A stretch of 64,000 nt of DNA from contig DEYP01000016.1 of the NCBI GenBank assembly GCA_002364615.1, positions 1-64,000 on the forward strand, read 5' to 3'. The notes under the pieces were generated by a model. That model was not told the origin of the DNA. It saw only the letters and a list, made by a program, of their open reading frames with translations, and ran no database searches. Both the position numbers and the translations under genes were made by a program. Source of the DNA: Arsukibacterium sp. UBA3155 (GTDB lineage: Bacteria > Pseudomonadota > Gammaproteobacteria > Enterobacterales > Alteromonadaceae). Shown one piece after another: positions 1 to 8,583 of this stretch. Numbering within the stretch: position 1 is the first letter of the stretch; each line of letters begins with the position of its first letter.

Positions 1-61
1 GGTCAGCTTAACTGACCGGCATTAGCCAATTGGCAGGTTTTTTATTTTGTTTAAGCTAGCT

Positions 62-2551
62 TTACGCTGCTTTGGTTTTTTTGCTTTGTTGTTCATTCAA
101 TGCGTCAGCACCGTTAGGTTGCTGGGTCAGACTGTTGTCAGCAGCCAGATATTCCGGCTCAAAGTCATCAACATTAATCACAAATAACCGGCCTTCTTCT
201 GCTAAGCGTAGTTTAGCCGCTTCGTCCTGGCTGATAACACCAAGTTCCAGTCCCAGGTCAGCGACTTCATGCAAGCGATAAAATGGCAGACGTTTGTTGG
301 CAGCTTTGCTGACTTTATCGAACAGCGGTTCAGCGGCCAGAATGTCCAGCAGCACCTGTTCAACCCGACCTAACTGGTTACCTGGCTCGTTGGTCAGATA
401 TAAATGCAGACCCAAGCGAGAACGCGCTTCACAAGGGGTTTGCATAATACGGGCAACCTGGTGCTCCACTTTGTCTGAGGCTTTGCGCAAGGTGCGACCC
501 CAGGGGAATACCACTCGCTTTAACACTACACCCACGGCACGGTTAGGGAAGTTATCAAATAACTCGTCTAACGCCAGCTGAGCTTTTGCCAGATTATCTT
601 CACAGGCCCACTGTACCAGTGGTAAATCCTGCACTTGCCGGCCTTCATCGTTAAAGCGCTTTAACACTGCTGAGGTTAAATACAACATACTTAAAATATC
701 ACCCAGGCGGGCTGAAATACGCTCGCGGCGTTTTAAATCGCCACCCAGAGTGGCCATCGCCACATCTGACATCAGTGCCATAGCAGCGCTAAAGCGGTTC
801 ATCTGCTTATAGTATTTCGCCGTGGCATCATTGTAAGGCGCATGACTGAACATGCCGCCGGTTAACGACAACCAGAAGGTCCGGAAGAAATTACTGATAG
901 CAAAACCGATATGACCAAACACTGCTTTATCAAAGGCCGTTACTGCGGCGCCTTCGTCTTCCATTTGCGCAGCTTGTAATTCAGCCAGTACGTAAGGGTG
1001 ACAACGGATGGCGCCCTGACCGTAGATAATCATATTGCGGGTTAATATATTGGCACCTTCAACGGTAATTGCTACCGGCGCACCCTGATAACCGCGGGCC
1101 AGGTAGTTATTCGGGCCCATACATATGCCTTTACCGCCATGCACGTCCATCGCGTCGTTAATTGCGGTGCGCATCCGCTCGGTCATATGGTATTTGGTGA
1201 TGGCTGAAATGACTGACGGCTTCTCGCCTAAATCGATAGCACCCACCGACATGGTTGTCGAGGCGTCCGCCATATAGGCATAGCCACCAATTCGGGCCAT
1301 CGCCTCTTCCACGCCTTCCATTTTACCGATAGGCAATTTGAACTGACGACGAATACGGGCATAAGCGCCGGTAGCCATTGCTGCCGCTTTAATGCCACCT
1401 GTGCTGTTAGAGGGCAGGGTAATCGCCCGGCCTACTGATAAACACTCGACCAGCATTTTCCAGCCCTGACCGACCATAGGTGCGCCACCGATGATGTAGT
1501 CAAGTGGTACAAAAATATCATCGCCCTGCGTCGGCCCATTCTGAAACGGCACATTCAACGGGAAATGACGACGGCCAATTTTAACGCCAGGCGTGTTTGC
1601 CGGGATCAGGGCACAGGTAATACCCAGCTCTTCTTTATCACCCAGCAATTTTTCCGGGTCATATAATTTGAATGCCAGACCTAATACCGTAGCAATAGGC
1701 GCCAGGGTAATATAACGTTTATTCCAGGTAAGACGCATACCCAGTACTTCTTTACCTTGCCATTGCCCCTTAGTTACGATACCAAAATCAGGGATCGCAC
1801 CGGCATCCGAGCCTGCTTCCGGGCTGGTCAGCGCAAAACAAGGAACGTCGAGGCCTTTGGCCAGACGTGGTAAGTAATGATTTTTCTGATCGTCAGTACC
1901 ATAGTGCTGCAACAGCTCGCCGGGGCCTAATGAGTTAGGTACGCCAACGATGCTCGATAGCATCATGCTTTTGCTGGTCAGCTTTTGCAGAACGCAAGAC
2001 TGAGCATAAGCAGAGAATTCGAGACCACCATATTTCTTCGCAATAATCATTGCAAAGAAGCCTTTAGTTTTCAGATAATCGTAAACTTCAGGTGATAAAT
2101 CAGCACGTTCATGGGTGCTGTGCCAGTCATCAACCATGGCCAGCAATTCTTCAACCGGGCCGTCCATGAAAGCTTGCTCTTCAGCACTTAAACGTGGCTT
2201 AGGGAAGTTATGCATTTTATGCCAGTCGGGGTTACCACGAAACAAGTCGGCTTCCCACCAGGTGGTACCCGCGTCAATAGCTTCTTTTTCGGTCGTCGAC
2301 ATTTCCGGCATTATCTTGCGATACAAGCCCAACACCGGTTTGGTTATGTATTGCTGACGGACACTGGCAATATTTAATGGCAAGGCCACAATTAGAAACA
2401 GTAACCAGGCAAAAGTGCCGATGGTGTCGGTCAGGCTGCCTACGACCAACAACGCTGCAATAGCGGCGGTAAACATGGTTAGGCTGGCGCGATAATACGC
2501 TAACACACCGATTGCCACGACAATGGCAACTATGAGAAAAAACACGTTCAT
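62..2551 (-). CDS. fadE: Acyl-CoA dehydrogenase FadE
   Basis: First step of fatty acid beta-oxidation: FAD-dependent formation of trans-2-enoyl-CoA. The protein is 829 aa, close to the 814 aa of E. coli FadE. Residues 1-60 hold hydrophobic segments, followed by acyl-CoA dehydrogenase N, middle and C domains; [10 protein letters not shown] (about 242-251) and DVHGGKGIC are typical of the flavin and substrate regions, and a long C-terminal extension of the FadE type is present. The open frame runs 39 codons further upstream, but I place the start at the ATG at 2551 because AGGAG lies a few bases before it and the protein then begins with the membrane segment. Family assignment is firm; substrate range is not visible. 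Confidence 0.95.
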   Translation of the reverse strand: MNVFFLIVAIVVAIGVLAYYRASLTMFTAAIAALLVVGSLTDTIGTFAWLLFLIVALPLNIASVRQQYITKPVLGLYRKIMPEMSTTEKEAIDAGTTWWEADLFRGNPDWHKMHNFPKPRLSAEEQAFMDGPVEELLAMVDDWHSTHERADLSPEVYDYLKTKGFFAMIIAKKYGGLEFSAYAQSCVLQKLTSKSMMLSSIVGVPNSLGPGELLQHYGTDDQKNHYLPRLAKGLDVPCFALTSPEAGSDAGAIPDFGIVTKGQWQGKEVLGMRLTWNKRYITLAPIATVLGLAFKLYDPEKLLGDKEELGITCALIPANTPGVKIGRRHFPLNVPFQNGPTQGDDIFVPLDYIIGGAPMVGQGWKMLVECLSVGRAITLPSNSTGGIKAAAMATGAYARIRRQFKLPIGKMEGVEEAMARIGGYAYMADASTTMSVGAIDLGEKPSVISAITKYHMTERMRTAINDAMDVHGGKGICMGPNNYLARGYQGAPVAITVEGANILTRNMIIYGQGAIRCHPYVLAELQAAQMEDEGAAVTAFDKAVFGHIGFAISNFFRTFWLSLTGGMFSHAPYNDATAKYYKQMNRFSAAMALMSDVAMATLGGDLKRRERISARLGDILSMLYLTSAVLKRFNDEGRQVQDLPLVQWACEDNLAKAQLALDELFDNFPNRAVGVVLKRVVFPWGRTLRKASDKVEHQVARIMQTPCEARSRLGLHLYLTNEPGNQLGRVEQVLLDILAAEPLFDKVSKAANKRLPFYRLHEVADLGLELGVISQDEAAKLRLAEEGRLFVINVDDFEPEYLAADNSLTQQPNGADALNEQQSKKTKAA

Positions 2552-2756
2552 TGTTAACTCCTGATAAGAGGTCAGACCACTAGCATTAAAGCTTAGATGG
2601 CTTTGGAAAAAGTTGCAAGCAAAATCCGGTATTTCCTGCTGCAATTCTTTACACATTCTATTTAACATGACTAACTACGGTCAGACAGGGTTTGCTGGCT
2701 CAGTATGGTTGTCATTCAGACATTGGAATAGTGTAGCTTAATGCAGACAGTTGGCA

Positions 2757-2793
2757 GCGCCAGCGGGTGCTGAATATGTAGCAACGCTGGCGC
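2757..2793. terminator. Hairpin between DUF3108 gene and fadE
   Basis: A perfect 9-bp inverted repeat, GCGCCAGCG at 2757-2765 and CGCTGGCGC at 2785-2793, with a 19-nt loop. It lies just downstream of the DUF3108 stop codon. No T-run follows on either strand, so it could be an imperfect terminator or an RNA-stabilising hairpin. Confidence 0.4.
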
Positions 2794-2814
2794 GATAAGG
2801 CTTGGAGATGGTAT

Positions 2815-3576
2815 TTACTGCGGGGCGATAAACTCGAGCTTGTGCAGTTGCACGTCAAATTGTTCAACATTATCTTCGCCACGCCACAAACGTACCAGCA
2901 TATAATCAAGTTCTGGTGCTACCCAGGCGTAAACTTGTTTTTCCGGATCGTCCATTCTGGCGATGCGTAAGGTATGCACTGTGCCGTAGGGCAAGGCTAA
3001 AGGTTCCTCCATCACCACCTTATAGTGGTAGGTTTTACTGTTGCCGTTGCGATTTAACACGTCATAAAAGAATTCTGTTTTACCGGCCCGCAGGTCGAGC
3101 ACAAGTTGTTGATGATAGCTTAAAGGATCCAGCCAGTTATCTTGCCAGCTGTCGGCTTTAAGTTCTTTTGACTTGCCCACCAGCAATTGCTCTTTTACCG
3201 GATCCAGATGTAACTCATAATGGCGGCTGGGGCCGGAACCCTGACGTTTCATCACATAATTAAGCGGTTGAATTTGCTGGTTCTCTACCACAAACTCACT
3301 GGTTTCCTGCCGTTTATCACTGAAAATCAGCCAGCTTATATCGCTGCTGTAGCCCATTTGATAGCGATCGTTACTAAATTTAAGGTAGCGGTTAGCCTCG
3401 CCATGATTTTTGCCGGCACGGTACACCAGATAATCGGCGCTGAAAAGACGGAATTGGCCAGCCTGATCAGCAGTGGCTGAAGTTGGGGGAGTCTGAGCGT
3501 ACGTTAGTCCGGAATGTGTTAGCAGGCTGGTAAACAGTAATGACGCCAGCAGGCGCCATTTAAAATTCGTCCTCAT
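2815..3576 (-). CDS. DUF3108 periplasmic protein downstream of purN
   Basis: 253 aa with a clear Sec signal peptide (basic start, hydrophobic core about residues 8-22, cleavage near YAQ). The rest is beta-rich and matches my memory of the DUF3108 proteins commonly found downstream of purMN in Alteromonadales; the molecular function is unknown. The start is chosen at the ATG at 3576, which has AAGGA about 10 nt upstream; an ATG at 3585 is too close to that site. The gene overlaps the end of purN by 17 bp, so it is probably translated from the purMN transcript. The context hints at co-transcription only, not at a role in purine synthesis. Confidence 0.8.
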   Translation of the reverse strand: MRTNFKWRLLASLLFTSLLTHSGLTYAQTPPTSATADQAGQFRLFSADYLVYRAGKNHGEANRYLKFSNDRYQMGYSSDISWLIFSDKRQETSEFVVENQQIQPLNYVMKRQGSGPSRHYELHLDPVKEQLLVGKSKELKADSWQDNWLDPLSYHQQLVLDLRAGKTEFFYDVLNRNGNSKTYHYKVVMEEPLALPYGTVHTLRIARMDDPEKQVYAWVAPELDYMLVRLWRGEDNVEQFDVQLHKLEFIAPQ

Positions 3577-4210
3577 CGTTCGCATATCCTTGTTCCGACA
3601 ATACATTATTATCTAACCATGCCTTATCGCCGCGTTGTTGTAAACGGTTTTGACAGAACCAGCGGATAACCAGGGGATATAGCTGATGTTCCTGCTCGTG
3701 CACCCGTGCCGCGATAGTAATGGCGTCATCTTCAGGAAATACCGGCACCTTCGCTTGCAAAATAACCGGACCACCATCCAGCTGCTCCGTGACAAAATGC
3801 ACACTGCAGCCGTGTTCGCGGTCACCGGCATCAATTGCGCGCTGGTGTGTATTCAATCCCTGATACTTCGGCAATAAAGACGGATGAATGTTCAATAATT
3901 TTCCAGCATAGTGGCTGACAAAGCCTGCAGTGAGGATCCGCATAAAGCCGGCAAGCACCACTAAATCAGCCTGGTAACTGTCTATTAAGGTAATTAATTC
4001 TTTATCGTATGCATCACGGCTGGCAAAGTTTTTATGGCTTAGCGCATGGTTTGCAATGCCAGCGTCAGCTGCCCGTTGTAACCCGTAAACCCCGATTTTG
4101 TTAGATATTACTGCCGTTACCTGGCCAGCAATAAAACCGCTGGCACAGGCATCAATGACGGCTTGTAAATTAGATCCATTGCCTGAAATCAGTACTACTA
4201 TCGATTTCAT
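3560..4210 (-). CDS. purN: Phosphoribosylglycinamide formyltransferase
   Basis: Transfers a formyl group from 10-formyl-THF to GAR in de novo purine synthesis (cytosol). 216 aa, the usual length. The GNGSNLQ phosphate-binding loop lies at about residues 10-16, and NIHPSLLPKYQG with the catalytic Asn and His is near 108; the downstream D in QLDGGPVI completes the catalytic set. The ATG lies 7 nt after the purM stop, so purM-purN form one operon. The last 17 bp overlap the following secreted-protein gene. Confidence 0.96.
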   Translation of the reverse strand: MKSIVVLISGNGSNLQAVIDACASGFIAGQVTAVISNKIGVYGLQRAADAGIANHALSHKNFASRDAYDKELITLIDSYQADLVVLAGFMRILTAGFVSHYAGKLLNIHPSLLPKYQGLNTHQRAIDAGDREHGCSVHFVTEQLDGGPVILQAKVPVFPEDDAITIAARVHEQEHQLYPLVIRWFCQNRLQQRGDKAWLDNNVLSEQGYANDEDEF

Positions 4211-4217
4211 TGTTGGC

Positions 4218-5261
4218 CTATTCGTTGATAATCACGAGTTCTTCACCGGTAGCCGCGTCCTGAATTTCACCCAGGTGCCATGCCGTTTCGCCTGCCGCTG
4301 TTAAGCTGGCCAGCGCCTGCTCCAGTTGTGCAGCGGGCACGACCAGCATCATACCGACCCCACAGTTAAAGGTACGATACATTTCATGGCGGCTGATATT
4401 GCCTTGTTGCTGTAACCAGTTAAAAATGGCGGGCCACTGCCAGCTGTTACCGTTGATGACGGCTTTGGTATTCTCAGGTAAAACCCGTGGGATATTTTCC
4501 CAGAAACCACCCCCGGTAATATGGCACAGCGCATGTACCGGCATCTCTTTAATTAACGCCAGCAGGTTTTTCACGTAAATGCGGGTTGGCTCCAGCAAAT
4601 GATCCGCCAGACTTTTTCCTTCCAACAGGGTATCAGCCGATTGACCGCTCACTTCCAGCACTTTACGCACCAGGGAAAAGCCATTTGAATGAGGCCCTGA
4701 TGATGCCAGCGCAATAAGCTGATTACCGGCTTTAACTTTGCTGCCATCAATAATGTCGGCTTTTTCTACAACGCCAACACAAAAGCCGGCAATGTCATAA
4801 TCGTCGCCATGATACATGCCTGGCATTTCGGCAGTTTCACCACCTACCAGGGCGCAACCTGATTGCACGCATCCTTCGGCAATGCCAGCGACTACAGCCG
4901 AAGCGGTGTTAACGTCCAGTTTGCCTGTTGCGTAATAATCAAGGAAAAACAGCGGTTCTGCGCCTTGCACGACCAAATCGTTTACGCACATGGCAACCAG
5001 GTCGATGCCGACACCATCATGTCGTTTTAAATCCATGGCCAAGCGCAGTTTAGTGCCAACACCGTCGGTTCCGGATACTAAAACCGGTTCTTTATAACCT
5101 GCCGGAATTTGACATAAGGCGCCAAAACCCCCTAAGCCTCCCATGACTTCCGGACGGGTGGTACGTTTAACTGCACCTTTAATCCGTTCTACCAGGGCGT
5201 TGCCGGCATCTATATCAACTCCGGCGTCTTTGTAGCTTAAAGATGTATTGTGCTCGCTCAC
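4218..5261 (-). CDS. purM: Phosphoribosylformylglycinamidine cyclo-ligase (AIR synthetase)
   Basis: ATP-dependent ring closure of FGAM to AIR in purine synthesis. 347 aa compared with 345 in E. coli. Recognisable features are the N-terminal [12 protein letters not shown] segment, the [10 protein letters not shown] substrate loop and [11 protein letters not shown]. It is the first gene of the purM-purN-DUF3108 unit. The 75-bp gap upstream is the only place for a promoter; I did not find a convincing purine-repressor box there. Confidence 0.96.
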   Translation of the reverse strand: MSEHNTSLSYKDAGVDIDAGNALVERIKGAVKRTTRPEVMGGLGGFGALCQIPAGYKEPVLVSGTDGVGTKLRLAMDLKRHDGVGIDLVAMCVNDLVVQGAEPLFFLDYYATGKLDVNTASAVVAGIAEGCVQSGCALVGGETAEMPGMYHGDDYDIAGFCVGVVEKADIIDGSKVKAGNQLIALASSGPHSNGFSLVRKVLEVSGQSADTLLEGKSLADHLLEPTRIYVKNLLALIKEMPVHALCHITGGGFWENIPRVLPENTKAVINGNSWQWPAIFNWLQQQGNISRHEMYRTFNCGVGMMLVVPAAQLEQALASLTAAGETAWHLGEIQDAATGEELVIINE

Positions 5262-5336
5262 GGCTTTCCTCGATTGGCTGTATTGGTTGGCTTAATCGGC
5301 GCGTATTTTACCTGTATAATGGCGCAGACAAAAGCA

Positions 5337-5744
5337 TTACTGCATTACATTTGCAGCAGCTTGTTTTACGTAGTTAGCCATCAGAATAGAATTGTCCTGG
5401 GTGATCTTATGGTAACATACTGAAGCAAATGGAAATTCTCTGTCTGATAACTGAACTGAAATATAAGGTGCTGACGGATCTGCGGTATTGTTGTGCCAGC
5501 TACCACCGTAATTAGCGATAAATACTTCACCAATATAAGCGCCAATAATATTTGTTAAGGTAAATATTAGCTCTGATGAATGACTTTGCTGCTGCTGATG
5601 CTGATGTAACGTTGATAACACAGTATCAATGTCTTTAAGGCTGGCCAGCGTAAAATCCAGCGTCAGTTTATGCTCCTCTGCAATATAGGCTACTGCATCG
5701 CGGGACGCTTCTTGCATTAGCTTCGATATATCAACACTTTGCAT
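5337..5744 (-). CDS. Small hypothetical protein after LysR gene
   Basis: 135 aa, soluble, no signal peptide. I do not recognise a named family. A central stretch reads IIGAYIGEVFIANYGGSWHN, the type of motif seen in small bacterial proteins of the DUF3806-like kind, but this is a loose resemblance. It starts 8 nt after the stop of the LysR gene, so the two are probably co-transcribed. It ends 75 bp from the start of purM. A run of Q and H codons (HQHQQQQSH) occurs near residue 50. Confidence 0.6.
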   Translation of the reverse strand: MQSVDISKLMQEASRDAVAYIAEEHKLTLDFTLASLKDIDTVLSTLHQHQQQQSHSSELIFTLTNIIGAYIGEVFIANYGGSWHNNTADPSAPYISVQLSDREFPFASVCYHKITQDNSILMANYVKQAAANVMQ

Positions 5745-5752
5745 AATAATCC

Positions 5753-6640
5753 TTATTTAAGATGTTCAGCCAGAATTAACTGGCGTAATTGTTTGCTGCC
5801 GGGGCCTAATGTTTCTTCCTGAGGTGTTAACAATGACATAGGGGCCAGACGCTCTGAACTGTTACTCAGCTGTATTTGCACCAGGTCACCCTTCGCCAGA
5901 GCCGAGGCCACCGTAAAGTCAGGCAGCCAGCAAAACCCCAGACCCAGTTGCAAAATTTCAATGGCCTCATTGAAGTTATCGACCGTCCAGCGTTGTTCAG
6001 CTTTTAACCAGCCGATATTTTCCAGTGGTTTTTGGGCGGTATCCCGGATAACAATCTGTAAATACTGGCTTAGCTGATTTTGATCTAATCGAAGCTGATT
6101 TGCCAGTTCATGTCCGGCACCCACCACGGCAATAAAACGGCTGACATATAAAGGTTCGCTCAGATAACCTTTAGGCACAACACCGGCGATAACTAAATCC
6201 GCTTTTTTCTGAACAATAATTTCACTGGTGCCGGTTAAAACGGTATCTATAATTTGTACTCTGCTACCACGGCTTAATGGGTAAAATGTTTGTAAGGCAC
6301 GGTATAAAAAGTGCTTGGGGTAGGCCAGTTCTACCGCAATCCTGATTTCCGGTTCCCAGCCTTGCTCGATATTATCGGCCAGTAGCTCGAGATCTTCAAT
6401 TTGCTGGGTCAGCACCCTTGAACGGCGCAACATCACTTCGCCAGCATCGGTAAGCTGTGCTTTGCGACCGATGACCTCCAGCAGTTCTACCCCCAATTGA
6501 GACTGCAGTTTGGAGACTGCATGATTAAGTGAAGACTGGCTTTTATTCAATAATTCAGCGGCCTGCGCATAACCACCGGCATCGACAACTGCCTGCAAAA
6601 TGCGCCATTGTTCCAGAGTTGATCGAGGGCGGTAGGGCAT
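5753..6640 (-). CDS. LysR-family transcriptional regulator
   Basis: 295 aa. The N-terminal winged helix-turn-helix spans about residues 8-67 (GGYAQAAELLNKSQSSLNHAVSKLQ), and a LysR substrate-binding domain occupies about residues 92-290. Unusually, the gene does not diverge from a target gene: it starts 23 nt after the cmoB stop on the same strand and is followed after 8 nt by a small unknown gene, so it looks like part of the cmoAB transcript. The target and effector cannot be read from sequence. Confidence 0.88.
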   Translation of the reverse strand: MPYRPRSTLEQWRILQAVVDAGGYAQAAELLNKSQSSLNHAVSKLQSQLGVELLEVIGRKAQLTDAGEVMLRRSRVLTQQIEDLELLADNIEQGWEPEIRIAVELAYPKHFLYRALQTFYPLSRGSRVQIIDTVLTGTSEIIVQKKADLVIAGVVPKGYLSEPLYVSRFIAVVGAGHELANQLRLDQNQLSQYLQIVIRDTAQKPLENIGWLKAEQRWTVDNFNEAIEILQLGLGFCWLPDFTVASALAKGDLVQIQLSNSSERLAPMSLLTPQEETLGPGSKQLRQLILAEHLK

Positions 6641-6663
6641 ATAAAGCCGGGTCCTGTAGCAAA

Positions 6664-7629
6664 TTAAACAGTGGCAATAATCACGGCACGTTGTGGCGCC
6701 GGATAACCTTCAATGGTTTTACTATGGTCAGTCGGGTCAAGAAAATCAATTAAACTTTCATTTTCCATCCACGGGGTTGCTCGCTGTTCTTCCAGCGTAG
6801 TCGTATTTAAATCAACTACTTTCGGGTTTTTAAAGCCAAGCCGGCTTAGCCAGTGACACAACGCCAGGGTGCTTGGAATAAACCAAACATTGCGCATTTT
6901 GGCGTACCGCTCGCCCGGCACCAGCACCGTATTTTCGTCACCTGTTACTACCAGGGTTTCCAGGATCAGTTCGCCGCCAGGGCGCAATTGTTGTTTTAAC
7001 TGTTGCAGAAAGTCCAGTGGTGAGCGCCGATGGTATAGAACACCCATTGAAAATACCGTATCAAACTGGGCCAGGGGGGGCATATCATCAATGCCGACCG
7101 GGATCAGATGTACTTCCGGGTCCGGATTAAAATGCTTAATAGCCTGAAACTGGCTGTAAAACAGCTGAGATGGGTCAATACCTACCACAAAATTGGCACC
7201 TTCACCGCGCATCCGCCAAAGGTGATAGCCACTGCCGCAACCTACATCGAGCACATAGCGCCCCTGCAACGGGCTGATATGCGGCAACACCCGGTTCCAT
7301 TTAAAATCTGAGCGCCACTCAGTGTCAATCTCAATACCATGAATAGAAAATGGCCCTTTGCGCCAGGGCTTAAGTTGTTGTAATAAATAGCGGATCCGCT
7401 CCGCTTCACCGGCATTGATGTCGGCCGCCGAGCCAAATTGCACGGCGGTGCTAAGCTCACACGTGCTAACGGTTGTCGCTGGCAAGTGGCCAACGACTTT
7501 TTGCCACTGTTTAAAATCACCGTGCAGTGCATGTTTCTGCCACTGTGCTAATTGGGCTGGCAGGGTTTGCAGCCAGTTATGCAGCTTATTCGTTGCTAAC
7601 TTAGCGTAGAACGGAGTGAAGTCGAGCAT
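6664..7629 (-). CDS. cmoB: tRNA U34 carboxymethyltransferase CmoB
   Basis: Uses carboxy-SAM made by CmoA to convert ho5U34 to cmo5U34 in tRNA. 321 aa from the ATG at 7629, compared with 323 in E. coli; the longer open frame is rejected because AGGAA sits 6 nt before 7629. The SAM-binding motif [15 protein letters not shown] lies around residues 120-135, followed by VGIDPSQLF. It begins 32 nt after the cmoA stop, so the pair is transcribed together. Confidence 0.96.
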   Translation of the reverse strand: MLDFTPFYAKLATNKLHNWLQTLPAQLAQWQKHALHGDFKQWQKVVGHLPATTVSTCELSTAVQFGSAADINAGEAERIRYLLQQLKPWRKGPFSIHGIEIDTEWRSDFKWNRVLPHISPLQGRYVLDVGCGSGYHLWRMRGEGANFVVGIDPSQLFYSQFQAIKHFNPDPEVHLIPVGIDDMPPLAQFDTVFSMGVLYHRRSPLDFLQQLKQQLRPGGELILETLVVTGDENTVLVPGERYAKMRNVWFIPSTLALCHWLSRLGFKNPKVVDLNTTTLEEQRATPWMENESLIDFLDPTDHSKTIEGYPAPQRAVIIATV

Positions 7630-7661
7630 GACATATTCCTGTAAATATCGGCCTGTTGTCG

Positions 7662-8387
7662 TTATTTGACCGCGAGCATAGAGCAAAAATTAAAACACTG
7701 AAACCACAAGCTTTGCTCGCTAAATCCCGCTTGTTGCAGCCGTTGCTGATGTTGCGCCAGGGTGTCGGGTTTCATCACGTTTTCCAGCGCGGAGCGTTTC
7801 TGGCTTATCTCCAGCTCGCTATAACCATTGGCACGTTTGAAATCCAGATGCAAATCCACTAACAGGCTGTTAGTGGCGTTACTGTGGGCGATAAACTTTT
7901 CTGACAAAATGAGTACGCCACCGGGTTTTAAGCCCTGATAAATTTTAGTTATCAATGCATCACGATCCTCGGGTGCCAGAAATTGCAGGGTGAAGTTAAT
8001 GACCACCACGGCTGCATCTTGGATTGAAATATCGCGAATATCGGCAAGTTCAAGACTAACCGGAACCTCAGAGCGAAATGCCAGTAAATGCCGTTCACAA
8101 CGCTCCAGCATGGCTTTGCTGTTGTCGACCGCAATCAGCCTGGCGCCAGCAACGGTAATATTCCGGCGCATTGCCAGACTTGCCGTACCGAGTGAGCACC
8201 CCAAATCATAAAAATTACTTGCTGGTTGCTGATAGCGGGCAGTTAATTTGCCGATGGTTTGAATAATCGTCTGATAACCAGGAATAGAACGCTGAATCAT
8301 GTCAGGAAAGACCTCAGCGACCTGATCATCAAACCGGAAATCCTGGATCTGAGCCAGAGGCTCGGCGTAAATATGATCTTTTTGCAT
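7662..8387 (-). CDS. cmoA: Carboxy-S-adenosyl-L-methionine synthase CmoA
   Basis: Makes carboxy-SAM from SAM and prephenate, the cofactor used by CmoB. 241 aa with a class I methyltransferase fold: [16 protein letters not shown] is the glycine-rich loop, followed by [14 protein letters not shown]. The start is set at the ATG at 8387; a TTG two codons upstream is possible. No good Shine-Dalgarno is visible before either. It is divergent from the sensor diguanylate cyclase gene, with 196 bp between them. Confidence 0.95.
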   Translation of the reverse strand: MQKDHIYAEPLAQIQDFRFDDQVAEVFPDMIQRSIPGYQTIIQTIGKLTARYQQPASNFYDLGCSLGTASLAMRRNITVAGARLIAVDNSKAMLERCERHLLAFRSEVPVSLELADIRDISIQDAAVVVINFTLQFLAPEDRDALITKIYQGLKPGGVLILSEKFIAHSNATNSLLVDLHLDFKRANGYSELEISQKRSALENVMKPDTLAQHQQRLQQAGFSEQSLWFQCFNFCSMLAVK

Positions 8388-8583
8388 AGACAAAAGTACC
8401 GGTGCTGCGCGGGGTAAACTACTAAAGCGCGATAATAATAAGTAGGTAGTTTACCTGAATTGTTACAGGCCGCCAAAAGCAAACTGCACTGCCAGATTAA
8501 ATGATGTTATGCCTGGTGGCACTGCTTGACCCAGACCGGCAGTAAGGGTACAACACTACTATTTGAACGAGCAGTTTAAACAC

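Noticed and set aside
2552-2668. 39-codon upstream extension of fadE
   Set aside because: AGGAG immediately before the ATG at 2551 and the membrane segment starting there fix the start.
5315-5320. Perfect TATAAT on the plus strand upstream of purM
   Set aside because: No -35 at a suitable distance and no plus-strand gene downstream.
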